Assembly (NCBI RefSeq): GCF_004745075.1
Contig: NZ_RHFH01000022.1
Coordinates: 1 to 38,737, forward strand
DNA: 38,737 nucleotides
Direction: 5' to 3'
Source of the DNA: Brevibacterium sp. S111
Lineage (GTDB): Bacteria; Actinomycetota; Actinomycetes; Actinomycetales; Brevibacteriaceae
The position numbers were made by a program, and so were the translations under genes. Shown in pieces: positions 1-8,405 of the stretch. Position 1 is the first letter of the stretch, and each line of letters starts with the position of its first letter. The notes below the pieces were generated by a model that saw only the letters and a program-made list of their open reading frames with translations, did no database searches and had not been told where the DNA came from.

Positions 1-154
1 GCCTTCGAACCTCGGTGACAACACCCCCCGGATCATGACGACTGGGGGCATGAATCATGCCGAGGTCCTCAGGCCAGCGACCCCTTCTATCCTGACGGAT
101 GTTGAGGCTACTTAAAAGGTAACGGGGGCGACAGCCTGGGGCCGGGATCCCAGA
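1..154. other. Non-coding left edge
   Basis: No gene is supported here. It contains a small palindrome (GCATGAATCATGC near 48-60) and GC-rich patches that could be the 3' region of a gene outside the window. Frame 2 is open from the edge to a TAA at 113-115, but the ~37 residues resemble nothing I recognise. Confidence 0.4.
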
Positions 155-676
155 TCAGAGTCCGAGGCGCGTGAGGACCCGTTTGACGTGGTCAAGCGCC
201 TCGTCCTGTGAGAGACCGAAGTTCTGATTGAAGTACATGCCGTCGCCGATGAGTTGGATCGTCATCGCCAGGTCCGCATCGCCGAGGTGGTTGTTGAGCG
301 CGTCGAACCACGCTTCCCGGGTTCTGCGCAGAGCCGCCTTCGCGCCCTCGTTTTCCAAGGCCAGGCACCCGGCCGCGATGAGGCTGCGGTCGAGGGGAGT
401 GCCGACCTCTGCCGAGGTCTCGAGGTAGTAGTAATGGAGGCGCTCGCCGGCGGCCTTCATGTCTTCGACGTCCTCGGCGACGAGGCGGTCGAGTCTCTCG
501 AGACTGCCTTTGATGAGCTCGGCCTTCGACCCGAAATGATAGAGCAGCCCGCCCTTGGAGACTTCGGCCTTCGCGGCCACCGCGTCGAGAGTCGCGCCCG
601 AAGTGCCGAATTCGTCGAGCAGGGTCTCGAAGGCGTCGAGCAGCCTCTCCTTCGTTGCGGTCGGATTGCGTGCCAT
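155..676 (-). CDS. TetR/AcrR family transcriptional regulator
   Basis: A 173-residue TetR-type repressor. The N-terminal helix-turn-helix spans about residues 10-55, with the family pattern of a threonine-led helix, AxxAxVSKGxLxYHFxSKxxL, then a ligand-binding helical domain with a Tyr-rich segment (HYYYLE, 81-86). The frame stays open far upstream into the antisense of the exporter, but the family start MARNPTATKERLL fixes the ATG at 676. On the minus strand TAGGCT (plus 684-689) lies 7 nt before this ATG, so the mRNA may be leaderless. The divergent neighbour is a DHA2 exporter with a strong inverted repeat over its promoter, so this protein most likely represses that exporter and responds to a toxic ligand. 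The ligand is unknown. Confidence 0.9.
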   Translation of the reverse strand: MARNPTATKERLLDAFETLLDEFGTSGATLDAVAAKAEVSKGGLLYHFGSKAELIKGSLERLDRLVAEDVEDMKAAGERLHYYYLETSAEVGTPLDRSLIAAGCLALENEGAKAALRRTREAWFDALNNHLGDADLAMTIQLIGDGMYFNQNFGLSQDEALDHVKRVLTRLGL

Positions 677-683
677 GACTATG

Positions 684-689
684 AGCCTA
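684..689 (-). promoter_or_regulatory. Candidate -10 box of the leaderless tetR gene
   Basis: Minus-strand TAGGCT fits TAnnnT and is 7 nt from the ATG at 676, which would put the transcription start at or next to the start codon. No Shine-Dalgarno sequence is present. The -35 region is poor. Confidence 0.4.
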
Positions 690-708
690 GTCGATGGCGC
701 GGTCGGGT

Positions 709-726
709 GAATCGGTGCACCGGTTC
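709..726. promoter_or_regulatory. Imperfect 18-nt palindrome between tetR and the exporter
   Basis: GAATCGGTGCACCGGTTC is palindromic except for one mismatched pair. It lies just upstream of the tetR promoter and could be an autoregulatory site. It differs in sequence from the main operator at 783-814, so it may belong to another regulator or to none. Confidence 0.25.
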
Positions 727-782
727 GGCGAATACAGCCTGTGCACTTCCCGAGCATCTCGCTCCTAGCGCCGCCAACACTT

Positions 783-814
783 CCCAACTGTACCGTCCAG
801 ACGGTACAGTTGGG
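783..814. promoter_or_regulatory. TetR-type operator, perfect 32-nt inverted repeat
   Basis: Two perfectly complementary 15-nt arms (CCCAACTGTACCGTC and its reverse complement) flank a 2-nt centre. The right arm contains TACAGT (805-810), which lies 7 nt before the exporter ATG at 818. The operator therefore covers the -10 box and ends 3 nt before the start codon, so bound repressor would block RNA polymerase. Assignment to the adjacent TetR is by proximity. Confidence 0.8.
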
Positions 815-817
815 TGA

Positions 818-2371
818 ATGACGACGACGCTGATTCCACAGCTGCGCGCCGGCCGGCGCGAATGGGCCGGCCTGGCTGTGCTCATGATCCCCGTGCTGCT
901 CATCTCCATCGACAACACGGTGCTCGGATTCGCCATCCCGGCCATCAGCGTCGGCCTGCATCCGACGGGAGTCCAACTGCTGTGGATCGTCGACATCTAC
1001 GCCCTCATGCTCGCCGGACTGCTCGTGGCGATGGGCAGCCTCGGTGATCGGCTCGGTCGGCGTCGACTGCTCATCATCGGCGCGGCCGGCTTCGGGGCGG
1101 CGTCTCTGCTCGCGGCGTTCTCCACCTCGGCGGAGATGCTCATCCTCGCTCGTGCGCTGCTCGGAGTCTTCGGGGCCACCCTCATGCCCTCGACGCTTTC
1201 GCTCATCCGCAACATCTTCGCCCACGAGCGTGACCGGCGGGTGGCCATCGCCACCTGGGCGGCGATGTTCTCCGGTGGCGCGGCACTCGGCCCGATCCTC
1301 GGCGGAATCCTCATCGAACACTTCCACTGGGGGTCGATCTTCTTCATCAACATTCCGCTCATCGCCGTCTTCATCCCGGCGGCTCTGTGGCTGCTGCCCG
1401 AATCGCGGGACCCGAATCCCGGCCGCATCGACCCGGCCTCGATCCTCCTGTCGATGCTCGCGCTGGCTCCCTTGGTCTTCGCCCTCAAACACGCGATGAC
1501 CGCAGGCGCTGACATCCTCTTCTGGCTCACCCTCTCGGTGGCCATCGTCGCGGGAGCAAGTTTCGCACTGCGCCAGCTCGCACTGCCGACTCCGATGCTC
1601 GATGTTCGACTGTTCGCGAACTCGGTCTTCACCTCCGCGGTGGCCTCGAATCTGCTGAGCGTCATGGGCCTGGCCGGATTCCTCTACTTCGGCACCCAGC
1701 TGCTCCAGCTCGTCCTCGGCCTCACCCCGGTCGAAGCCGCGCTCGTCCTCATCCCCGGGCTCGTGACCTCGATCGTCTCCGGCTACCTCGTCGTGCCGAT
1801 CGTCACCCGCCTCGCCCCGCGCGTAGTCGTTCCCGCCGCACTGCTGCTCAACGCCGTGGGCATGGGCATCGTCGCGTTCACCGGCGAGCACACCGTGACC
1901 GGAATGCTGGTCGCGTTCCTCATCCTCGGCATCGGGCTCGGCGCGGCCGAGGTGGTCACCAACGACCTCATCCTCGCCGCGGTCCCGGCGAACAAGGCCG
2001 GGGCCGCCTCGGCGATATCGGAGACCGCCTACGAACTCGGTTCAGTCATGGGCACGACCGTCCTCGGCGGGCTCTCGACCTTCGTCTTCGGGTCGGCCTT
2101 GGCTTCGGAGATCGGTGCGAAAGCGGGCCAACCGCAATTCGACACCTTGGGTTCGGCTCTCGAATACACCGCCGAAACGGGAGGCGCGACCGCCCACCGC
2201 ATCGCCGAGGCGGCCCTGTCCTCGTTCGAGACAGGAGTGCAGTGGGCCGCCGGTGCGGCCGTCGTCCTCGTCCTCATCGCCGCGGTGCTCACGAGCTTCG
2301 GACTGCGAGGTGCCGGACGGCTCCTGCCTGGAGCCGACGCCGAGGCAAACGACGAGGCGACCGCCCCGTAA
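818..2371 (+). CDS. DHA2-family MFS multidrug efflux transporter (QacA/SmvA-like)
   Basis: A 517-residue inner-membrane drug:proton antiporter of the 14-TM DHA2 group. TM1 carries the family motif with Asp32 (IDNTVLGFAIPAI). The motif A loop GSLGDRLGRRR is at about 73-83, and the antiporter motif C (SGGAALGPILGGIL) is near 152-165 in TM5. Hydrophobic segments continue to about residue 500. Length is normal for QacA/EmrB-type pumps. There is no Shine-Dalgarno sequence; the ATG lies 7 nt after a TAnnnT box inside a large operator, so translation is probably leaderless and tightly repressed by the divergent TetR. Likely substrates are lipophilic or quaternary cations, but the sequence does not say which. 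Confidence 0.92.
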   Translation: MTTTLIPQLRAGRREWAGLAVLMIPVLLISIDNTVLGFAIPAISVGLHPTGVQLLWIVDIYALMLAGLLVAMGSLGDRLGRRRLLIIGAAGFGAASLLAAFSTSAEMLILARALLGVFGATLMPSTLSLIRNIFAHERDRRVAIATWAAMFSGGAALGPILGGILIEHFHWGSIFFINIPLIAVFIPAALWLLPESRDPNPGRIDPASILLSMLALAPLVFALKHAMTAGADILFWLTLSVAIVAGASFALRQLALPTPMLDVRLFANSVFTSAVASNLLSVMGLAGFLYFGTQLLQLVLGLTPVEAALVLIPGLVTSIVSGYLVVPIVTRLAPRVVVPAALLLNAVGMGIVAFTGEHTVTGMLVAFLILGIGLGAAEVVTNDLILAAVPANKAGAASAISETAYELGSVMGTTVLGGLSTFVFGSALASEIGAKAGQPQFDTLGSALEYTAETGGATAHRIAEAALSSFETGVQWAAGAAVVLVLIAAVLTSFGLRGAGRLLPGADAEANDEATAP

Positions 2372-2422
2372 TGGGTCGGCCGCCTGGTCGCTGCGGGGAA
2401 TGCGGCGAAGCCGCGGAGACGA

Positions 2423-3970
2423 TCAGCGCACCGCATCCTTCGCGGAGGAGAGCATCTCCTGCGTCGTCTGCTTCTGGCGCCTGCGGGCAAGCACACGGCC
2501 GATGCCGGTGTAGAGCAGGGCGGCGATGAGCACGAGGTAGATGACGATCGTGATCGGTGAGGACACGAGCGTCGATGCCTCACCGCCGGAGGCCAGCAGC
2601 GCATCGCGCAGGTTCGACTCGGCCAGGGGACCGAGGACCATGCCGATCATCAGCGGTGCCAACGGCACTCCGTAGCGTTTGAGCACGAAGCTGATGATGC
2701 CGATGCCCAGGAGGACGAGCAGCTCGAACGTCGACGCCGAGGTCGCGTAGATGCCCAGACCGCAGAACACCGCGATGCCGCCGTAGAGGTAGGGATCCGG
2801 GATCTTCAGCAGCTTCGCCCACAGCGGAGCGAAGGGCAGGTTGATGATGAGGAGGACGATCATCGCCACGAAGAAGCTCGCGAGCAGACCCCACACGAGT
2901 TCGGGGGAGCGGTCGAAGAGCAGCGGACCGGGCTGGATGCCGTACTGACGGAATGCGGCGAGCATGATCGCCGCGGTCGCGGAGATCGGCAGCCCCAACG
3001 CGAGCAGCGCACCCATGGCGATGCCCGTCGTCGCCGAACCGGCCGCCTCGGGGCCGGCGAGACCGCGGATCGCTCCCTTGCCGAACTGCGGGTCGGCCCG
3101 CCGGGCATCGAGCTTGCGCTCGAGCCCGTACGCCATGAACGTCGGCACATCGGCACCGCCGACGGGGATGACGCCGAAGGGCAGACCGATCGCCGTGCCG
3201 CGCAGCCATGCCGGCAGTGCCTCACCGAACTCCTTGCGGGAGAGGAAGGGCCGACCCGAGGAGTTGACCGTGTTGTCCTTGGCCTGACGTCGGATGCGCG
3301 AGGCGATGAAGAACACCTCGCCGAGGGCGAGCACACCCACGGTCACCGTGACCAGGGAGACGCCGTCGAAGAGCTCGGGCACTCCGAAGGTGAAGCGTTC
3401 CGTGCCCGAGACCGAGTCGATGCCGATGACGGTGAAGCCGATGCCCAGCACGAGCGCAGTGAGCCCCTTGAGCACCGAATCGGCGACCACCGAGGAGGTG
3501 GCGACGAAGGCGAAGAGTGCGAGGGCGAAGAACTCGGCGGGACCGAAGCTCGTCGACAGATCCGCCAATGCCGGGGCGACGAAGACGACGAGGAAGCAGG
3601 AGATGAACCCGCCGATGAACGCACCGATCGCGGCGGTGGCCAGAGCCTGTGGGGCCCGCCCGGCCTTGGCCATCTTGTGGCCTTCGAAGGTCGAGGCGAT
3701 CGCCGAAGCCTGCCCCGGAGTGTTCATGAGGATGGCCATCGTGGAGTCGCCGAAGAGCCCACCGAAGTAGACGCCGGCGAACATGATGAAGGCGCCGGTG
3801 GGATCGAGTGCGAAGGTCATCGGCAGCAGCAGCGCCACCGCCATCGACGATCCGAGGCCCGGCAGCACGCCGACGGCGGTGCCGAGGAAGCAGCCGACGA
3901 GGACCCACAGCAGGTTCATCGGAGTCAGAGCATGTGTGAAGCCCTCGAAGAGGGACATGAGAGCGTCCAT
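2423..3970 (-). CDS. tctA: Tripartite tricarboxylate transporter, large membrane subunit TctA
   Basis: The 12-TM subunit of a TTT secondary importer, about 515 residues. It shows the two family glycine/proline signatures: GVLPGLGSSMAVALLLP near residues 34-50, and FGGLFGDSTMAILMNTPGQ near 69-87, followed by EGHKMAKAGRAPQAL. A GTG further upstream (3982) is in frame but overlaps the purine-rich GGGAGG. The ATG at 3970, one base after the tctB stop and about 10 nt after GGAGGT, is the better start. It is the last gene of tctC-tctB-tctA and converges on the exporter, 51 nt away. The substrate is a carboxylate such as citrate or another di- or tricarboxylate, set by TctC and not predictable here. 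Confidence 0.93.
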   Translation of the reverse strand: MDALMSLFEGFTHALTPMNLLWVLVGCFLGTAVGVLPGLGSSMAVALLLPMTFALDPTGAFIMFAGVYFGGLFGDSTMAILMNTPGQASAIASTFEGHKMAKAGRAPQALATAAIGAFIGGFISCFLVVFVAPALADLSTSFGPAEFFALALFAFVATSSVVADSVLKGLTALVLGIGFTVIGIDSVSGTERFTFGVPELFDGVSLVTVTVGVLALGEVFFIASRIRRQAKDNTVNSSGRPFLSRKEFGEALPAWLRGTAIGLPFGVIPVGGADVPTFMAYGLERKLDARRADPQFGKGAIRGLAGPEAAGSATTGIAMGALLALGLPISATAAIMLAAFRQYGIQPGPLLFDRSPELVWGLLASFFVAMIVLLIINLPFAPLWAKLLKIPDPYLYGGIAVFCGLGIYATSASTFELLVLLGIGIISFVLKRYGVPLAPLMIGMVLGPLAESNLRDALLASGGEASTLVSSPITIVIYLVLIAALLYTGIGRVLARRRQKQTTQEMLSSAKDAVR

Positions 3971-3971
3971 A

Positions 3972-4646
3972 TCAGAAGCCACCTCCCAGGATTCCCGAAG
4001 GAAGGTTGAGCCCCAGCATCACCGCGAAGGCGATGTAGACCAAGGATGAGAACGTCAGCGCCACAGTGAGGTCGAACAAGGGCTTCTTCGAGCCCATCGA
4101 CCTCGCCACGCACCAGAACAGAAGCGCGGCGGCGATGATCCACCCGGCGAACTCGAGGATCAGCGCGAAGGCGGCGAAACCGCCGGCGCCCCAGGCCAGG
4201 GATACGAAGTCGCTGTGCGTGCGGTGCTTCGTATCGGCCGCCCGAGCTGCGGCCAGAGCCTTGCGGTCGCCTGCCGGTTCGTCCTCTTCGTGAGGGGACA
4301 GGCGCGATGCCGAGACCGCCGCGGTGACCGGGGTCGAGAACGCGGTGTCCTCCTCGACTTCGGTCGGCACCTCGTCGTCGACGTCGACCGGTTCCGGATT
4401 GCGCATATAGGCGATGACCAGCAGGATCGTCAGTGCATATCCGACGATCATGATGATCATCGGGAAGAACTGCGGCCCCGGTTTGTCCGCATCCTCGGCG
4501 ACGTCCATCGTGAGGATGCCGACGAGGAGATAAGTCGAGAAGGCTCCCATGATGAGCGGAACGATCAGTCCCGATCGTCCCTGCCACCAGGTTCCCGCGC
4601 CGAGGCGGTTCGTCCGTTCCGTGTCCGTTGCTGTCTGTGCGCTCAC
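3972..4646 (-). CDS. tctB: Tripartite tricarboxylate transporter, small membrane subunit TctB
   Basis: A 224-residue small membrane subunit of the TTT importer. It has a hydrophobic helix at about 28-48 and another near 78-98, a charged acidic loop (about 105-150, rich in Glu/Asp and Arg), and two further helices before the C-terminus (GGAGGFAAFALILEFAGW; the LTVALTFSSLVYIAF region). This is the four-helix TctB plan, with a longer central loop than usual. It starts at a GTG whose GTGA overlaps the tctC stop, so translation is coupled. The gene identity rests mainly on position between tctC and tctA plus topology, because TctB sequences are poorly conserved. Confidence 0.85.
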   Translation of the reverse strand: MSAQTATDTERTNRLGAGTWWQGRSGLIVPLIMGAFSTYLLVGILTMDVAEDADKPGPQFFPMIIMIVGYALTILLVIAYMRNPEPVDVDDEVPTEVEEDTAFSTPVTAAVSASRLSPHEEDEPAGDRKALAAARAADTKHRTHSDFVSLAWGAGGFAAFALILEFAGWIIAAALLFWCVARSMGSKKPLFDLTVALTFSSLVYIAFAVMLGLNLPSGILGGGF

Positions 4647-5680
4647 AGTCCCAACTCCTTCAGCAGCTTCTCTACCCGGGAGCTGTCTTCCTTGATGAAT
4701 TCGGTGAACTCATCACCGGTCAGCCACACGTCGGTCCACTTGTTCCGATCGAGGGCGTCCTTCCAGGCCGCGCTGTCGCGGGTCTTCTGCAGCACCCCGA
4801 GCAGCTGGGAGGATTCGGCGCCGGTGATTCCGGGCGCCCCGAGCCAGCCGCGCCAGTTCGTCAGCGTCACTTCGTAGCCCTGTTCGGACATGGTCGGCAC
4901 ATCGTCGAAGCCCTTGATCCGCTCCGGAGCGGCGACACCGATGGCTTTGACGCGTCCGGCTTCGATCTGGTCGGAGACTTCGTTGAAGCCGCAGGACGCG
5001 AAGTCGGTGGTGCCCGAGAGCAGCGTCTGGATCGCCTCACCGCCGCCGGACTTCGGAATGTAGGTGATGTCGGAGGCGGGGATTCCGCCGAGCAGTGCGA
5101 GCTGAGCGATCGTAAGATGGTCGACGGAACCGGCCGAGCCGCCCGTCCACACGAATCCCTTCGGGTCCTTCTTCCACGCACCGACGACATCGTCGATCGT
5201 GTTGTGCGGGGAGTCGGCTGCGGCGATGAGGACGTCATAGTCCTCGGCCACGCGGGCCAGCAGAGTGGTGTCAGCGAAGCCGACGGGCGATGCGTTCAGT
5301 GCGATGCCGCCGACCATGGCCGTGCCGGTGGCCAGGATCGTATCCGCCTGACCGTGCATGGTCGAGAACTTGCCGAGACCGATGGTGCCGCCGGCTCCGG
5401 GAATGTTGACGACCTGCGCGTTGTTCGCCAGCGCCTCGACGCGCATGGCCTGCTGAGTCTCCCGGGCGAACCCGTCCCAGCCGCCACCCGCCCCGGCCGG
5501 AGCGATGAGGGTGAGGTTCGATGACAGATCGCCCTGGGCCGAGGCGGCCTTGAACGAGTAGGTCGTCGCCGTGCCGATCGCCGCCAAGGCGATCGCCCCA
5601 TAGGCGAAGCGACCGAACATTCGTCGTGAAGGATGGGAGGATTCGGCAGTCGAATCCTCGGGAGGTGGCGCCTGTGGCAC
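4643..5680 (-). CDS. tctC: Tripartite tricarboxylate transporter substrate-binding protein TctC
   Basis: A 345-residue extracytoplasmic solute receptor of the Bug/TctC family. The start is taken as GTG at 5680, because AAGGAG lies 6 nt upstream. A longer in-frame GTG at 5719 lacks a ribosome site. Residues 18-23 (SRRMFG) precede a hydrophobic stretch ending ASAQ near 49, which fits a twin-arginine type signal. The mature part opens with LTLIAPAGAGGGWDGFARETQQAM, the typical Bug N-terminus (PxGxGGxxD), and later has VVNIPGAGGTIGLGKF and YIPKSGGGEAIQTLLSG. It captures a carboxylate outside the membrane and delivers it to TctAB. It is first in the operon, as expected for a binding protein needed in excess. 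Confidence 0.92.
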   Translation of the reverse strand: MPQAPPPEDSTAESSHPSRRMFGRFAYGAIALAAIGTATTYSFKAASAQGDLSSNLTLIAPAGAGGGWDGFARETQQAMRVEALANNAQVVNIPGAGGTIGLGKFSTMHGQADTILATGTAMVGGIALNASPVGFADTTLLARVAEDYDVLIAAADSPHNTIDDVVGAWKKDPKGFVWTGGSAGSVDHLTIAQLALLGGIPASDITYIPKSGGGEAIQTLLSGTTDFASCGFNEVSDQIEAGRVKAIGVAAPERIKGFDDVPTMSEQGYEVTLTNWRGWLGAPGITGAESSQLLGVLQKTRDSAAWKDALDRNKWTDVWLTGDEFTEFIKEDSSRVEKLLKELGL

Positions 5681-5762
5681 GGACTTCTCCTTTGAAGGCA
5701 GGTGTGATGTGAGACTCACCTTAAGGTGGTGCGCTGACGCGGCGCCTGCTTATGCTCACTCT

Positions 5763-5802
5763 GCGCGTTCTGCTCATTGAGCGCGTTAAGCGCATTCTGC
5801 TC
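5763..5802. repeat. Pair of 13-nt direct repeats upstream of tctC
   Basis: GCGCGTTCTGCTC (5763-5775) and GCGCATTCTGCTC (5790-5802) differ at one base and are spaced 27 nt start to start. Between them lies GCGC-N5-GCGC. They sit in the divergent region between tctC and oligopeptidase B and may be regulator-binding sites for the transporter operon. No regulator gene is adjacent. Confidence 0.35.
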
Positions 5803-5868
5803 GCCCGGGGGCCTGCGAGGGCCGCGCGAAGGTGCCGCCGAGCACGCCTCGGTCGACGAGTCTGCCAC

Positions 5869-5874
5869 TAGGGT
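5869..5874 (+). promoter_or_regulatory. Candidate -10 box of leaderless ptrB
   Basis: TAGGGT fits TAnnnT and is 6 nt before the ATG at 5881. No Shine-Dalgarno sequence is seen, so a leaderless transcript is likely. Confidence 0.4.
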
Positions 5875-5880
5875 GGACTC

Positions 5881-8142
5881 ATGAGCGAAACTTCCGGTGC
5901 AGCAGCCCCCGAATCATCCGAAACTCCGACGGCCTCGTCCGTGTCTTCCAAGTCCGAGTCCTCGAAGCCCGCGAGCCCGACGCTGGCAAGCCCGACCTCG
6001 GCCCCGGTGGCGAAGAAGGTGCCCCTCGAGCGCACCCACCACGGGCATACCTTCGTCGATGACTTCGAATGGATGCGGGAGAAGGACTCGCCCGAGGTCA
6101 TCGCGCACCTCGAGGCGGAGAATGCCTGGACCGCGGCGCAGACCGCTCATCTCGAAGGACTGCAGGAATCGATCTTCACCGAGATCAAGACCCGCATCAA
6201 GGAAACCGACATGTCCGTGCCCAACCGGCGCGGCGCCTACTGGTACTTCTCCCGCACCCGGGCCGGACTCGACTACGGCATCAGCGTCCGCGTCCCGATC
6301 TCCGGACCCGAGGACTGGACCCCGCCGACGGTCGGCGAGGACGAGCTGCCCGGTGAAGAGGTCGTCTTCGACTCGAACCTCGCCGCCGAGGGGCAGGAGT
6401 TCTTCTCACTCGGATCCTTCTCGCTCTCCGACGACGGACGGTGGCTGCTCTACGGCGTCGACACCACCGGAGACGAACGCTATACCTTGCGACTGCGGGA
6501 TCTGGAGACCGGTGACGAACTCGATGACGTCATCGAAGGCACCTTCGCAGGAGCCTCGCTCGATCCCAGCGGCCGCTTCGTCTTCTACACCACGGTCGAC
6601 GACGCCTGGCGGCCGGAGAAGGTGTGGCGCCACCGCGTCGGCACCGCAGCGGGGGCAGACACCTGCATCTTCGAAGAACCCGATGAACGCTACTTCGTCG
6701 GCTCCGGGTTCTCCCGTTCGGGCACGATGATGTTCGTCGTCACCGGGTCGAAGACGACCACCGGCTACTGGAGCATCAGCGCCGACGACCTCGAAGCCGA
6801 ACCGCAGGAAGTCTGGCCGCGCGTCGAAGGCGTCGAATACCACGTCGAACACGCTGTCATCGGCGGTGAGGACCGGTTCCTCATCACCCACAACCGCAAC
6901 CGCGACGACTTCGAACTCGTCGACGTCCCCGCCTCCGACCCGACGGCGGACCCGCGCCCCGTCCTCGCCGACATCGACGGCATGCGCATCGAAGACGTCG
7001 ACGCCTTCGCCGACTTCATCGTCCTCAGCTACCGCCGTGGCGGCTTCGCCCGCGTCGGCACCATCGCGCTCACCCTGGACGCCGCCTCGCCCTATGGGGC
7101 ACTGCAGGAGCTGCCCTTCGGTCGAGAGACCGGAACCCTGATGCTCTCGGCCAACCCCGAGTTCGCCCAGACCGCCATCCGGCTGCTCTTCACCTCCATG
7201 TCGACTCCGTCTGTGCTCTACTCCCACAGCATCGCGGACGGCACTGACACGGTTCTCAAACGGCAGCCCGTGCTCGGCTCCGTCGAACTCGACAAGTATG
7301 ACGAGACCCTGCTGTGGGCTCGCGCCGAGGACGGCACCGAGGTGCCGATCTCGGTGGTCTACCGCACGGACCTGCAGCGCTTCGCCGATCAGGGCACGGC
7401 CGCCTCGGCGCCGGAAGAGCCGTCACCGCTCGTCCTCTACGGGTACGGCTCCTACGAAGCGAGCATGGACCCGTATTTCTCGGTCTCACGGCTGTCTCTG
7501 CTCGACCGCGGGGTCGTCTTCGCCATCGCCCACGTCCGCGGCGGCGGAGAGATGGGCCGACACTGGTACGACCAGGGCAAGACCACCGCGAAGAAGAACA
7601 CCTTCACGGACTTCATCGCCGCCGCGAACCACCTCGTCGAGGAGGGATGGACACGACCGGACCGGCTCGTGGCCACCGGCGGATCGGCCGGCGGACTGCT
7701 CATGGGCGCGGTCGCGAACATGGCTCCCGAACTCTTCGCCGGAATCAGTGCGCACGTGCCCTTCGTCGACGCTCTGACCTCGATCCTCATGCCCGAACTG
7801 CCGCTGACCGTCATCGAATGGGAGGAATGGGGCGATCCGCTGCACGATGAGGACGTCTACGACTACATGCGCTCCTATTCCCCCTATGAGAACGTCACCG
7901 AGGCCGCGTACCCGAAGATCCTCGCCGTGACCTCGCTCAACGACACCCGGGTCCTCTACGTCGAACCCGCGAAATGGGTCGCCCGGCTCCGCGAAGTCGG
8001 GGCGAACGCCCTGCTCAAGACGGAAATGGTCGCCGGCCACGGAGGCGCCTCCGGCCGCTACGACGCCTGGAAGGAGACCGCGTTCGACTTCGCCTGGATC
8101 CTCGATGTCCTGGGACGAACGGATGTCGAGATCGAGCCCTGA
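5881..8142 (+). CDS. ptrB: Oligopeptidase B (prolyl oligopeptidase family, S9A)
   Basis: A 753-residue serine peptidase. After a low-complexity Ser/Ala/Pro-rich tail of about 45 residues comes the S9A opening (RTHHGHTFVDDFEWMREKDSPEV), a beta-propeller region to about 470, and an alpha/beta-hydrolase domain. The catalytic triad is visible: Ser602 in GGSAGG, Asp688 in LNDTRV, and His720 in AGHGGASGRYD. The stretch VFAIAHVRGGGEMGRHWYDQGK is typical of oligopeptidase B, which cuts short peptides after Arg/Lys in the cytoplasm. No signal peptide is seen; the N-terminal tail is polar. It appears monocistronic, with a TAnnnT box 6 nt before the ATG. The tail is longer than in enterobacterial PtrB and its role is unknown. 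Confidence 0.93.
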   Translation: MSETSGAAAPESSETPTASSVSSKSESSKPASPTLASPTSAPVAKKVPLERTHHGHTFVDDFEWMREKDSPEVIAHLEAENAWTAAQTAHLEGLQESIFTEIKTRIKETDMSVPNRRGAYWYFSRTRAGLDYGISVRVPISGPEDWTPPTVGEDELPGEEVVFDSNLAAEGQEFFSLGSFSLSDDGRWLLYGVDTTGDERYTLRLRDLETGDELDDVIEGTFAGASLDPSGRFVFYTTVDDAWRPEKVWRHRVGTAAGADTCIFEEPDERYFVGSGFSRSGTMMFVVTGSKTTTGYWSISADDLEAEPQEVWPRVEGVEYHVEHAVIGGEDRFLITHNRNRDDFELVDVPASDPTADPRPVLADIDGMRIEDVDAFADFIVLSYRRGGFARVGTIALTLDAASPYGALQELPFGRETGTLMLSANPEFAQTAIRLLFTSMSTPSVLYSHSIADGTDTVLKRQPVLGSVELDKYDETLLWARAEDGTEVPISVVYRTDLQRFADQGTAASAPEEPSPLVLYGYGSYEASMDPYFSVSRLSLLDRGVVFAIAHVRGGGEMGRHWYDQGKTTAKKNTFTDFIAAANHLVEEGWTRPDRLVATGGSAGGLLMGAVANMAPELFAGISAHVPFVDALTSILMPELPLTVIEWEEWGDPLHDEDVYDYMRSYSPYENVTEAAYPKILAVTSLNDTRVLYVEPAKWVARLREVGANALLKTEMVAGHGGASGRYDAWKETAFDFAWILDVLGRTDVEIEP

Positions 8143-8405
8143 CGGGACGTCTGTCGCCGGAGATAACGATACTGGGACGATTGTCTCCAAAAGCCGCAAT
8201 CGGCACCCGGTGTCAGTGCCGGGCAATAGAGTGGATATCATCACATTCGACGTGATGTGCGTCATGGTCTCAGAACGGTCTGAGGCCAGGTGACACATCA
8301 TTCATCTGCATCGCCCTGCCCTCTCGCGTGCGAGGGGAGGCGGTGCCGAATGCAGAATTCGTGACGGATCCGCACCGGCGGACCGAAATTCCGAAAGGGA
8401 GAAGA
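8143..8405. other. Intergenic region with small hairpins upstream of the ABC importer
   Basis: The region holds several modest inverted repeats: CGGCAC...GTGCCG (8201-8221), CTCAGA-ACGG-TCTGAG (8269-8284), and an imperfect CCCTC...GAGGG arm pair near 8319-8337. None has a T-tract. The first may end ptrB transcription; the others lie in the leader of the binding-protein gene. I could not match them to a known riboswitch or T-box. Confidence 0.35.

Noticed and set aside
2..115. Open plus-strand frame at the left edge
   Set aside because: Too short and unlike any family; it could be chance or the tail of an outside gene.
677..1891. Upstream extension of the minus-strand TetR frame to 578 residues
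   Set aside because: It is antisense to the exporter, has a biased charged composition, and the TetR domain begins at 676.
3971..3982. GTG at 3982 as the tctA start
   Set aside because: It overlaps the only Shine-Dalgarno-like sequence, which instead serves the ATG at 3970.
8285..8405. T-box or riboswitch upstream of the TrpX-type gene
   Set aside because: No T-box core motif or recognisable aptamer; only short imperfect hairpins.
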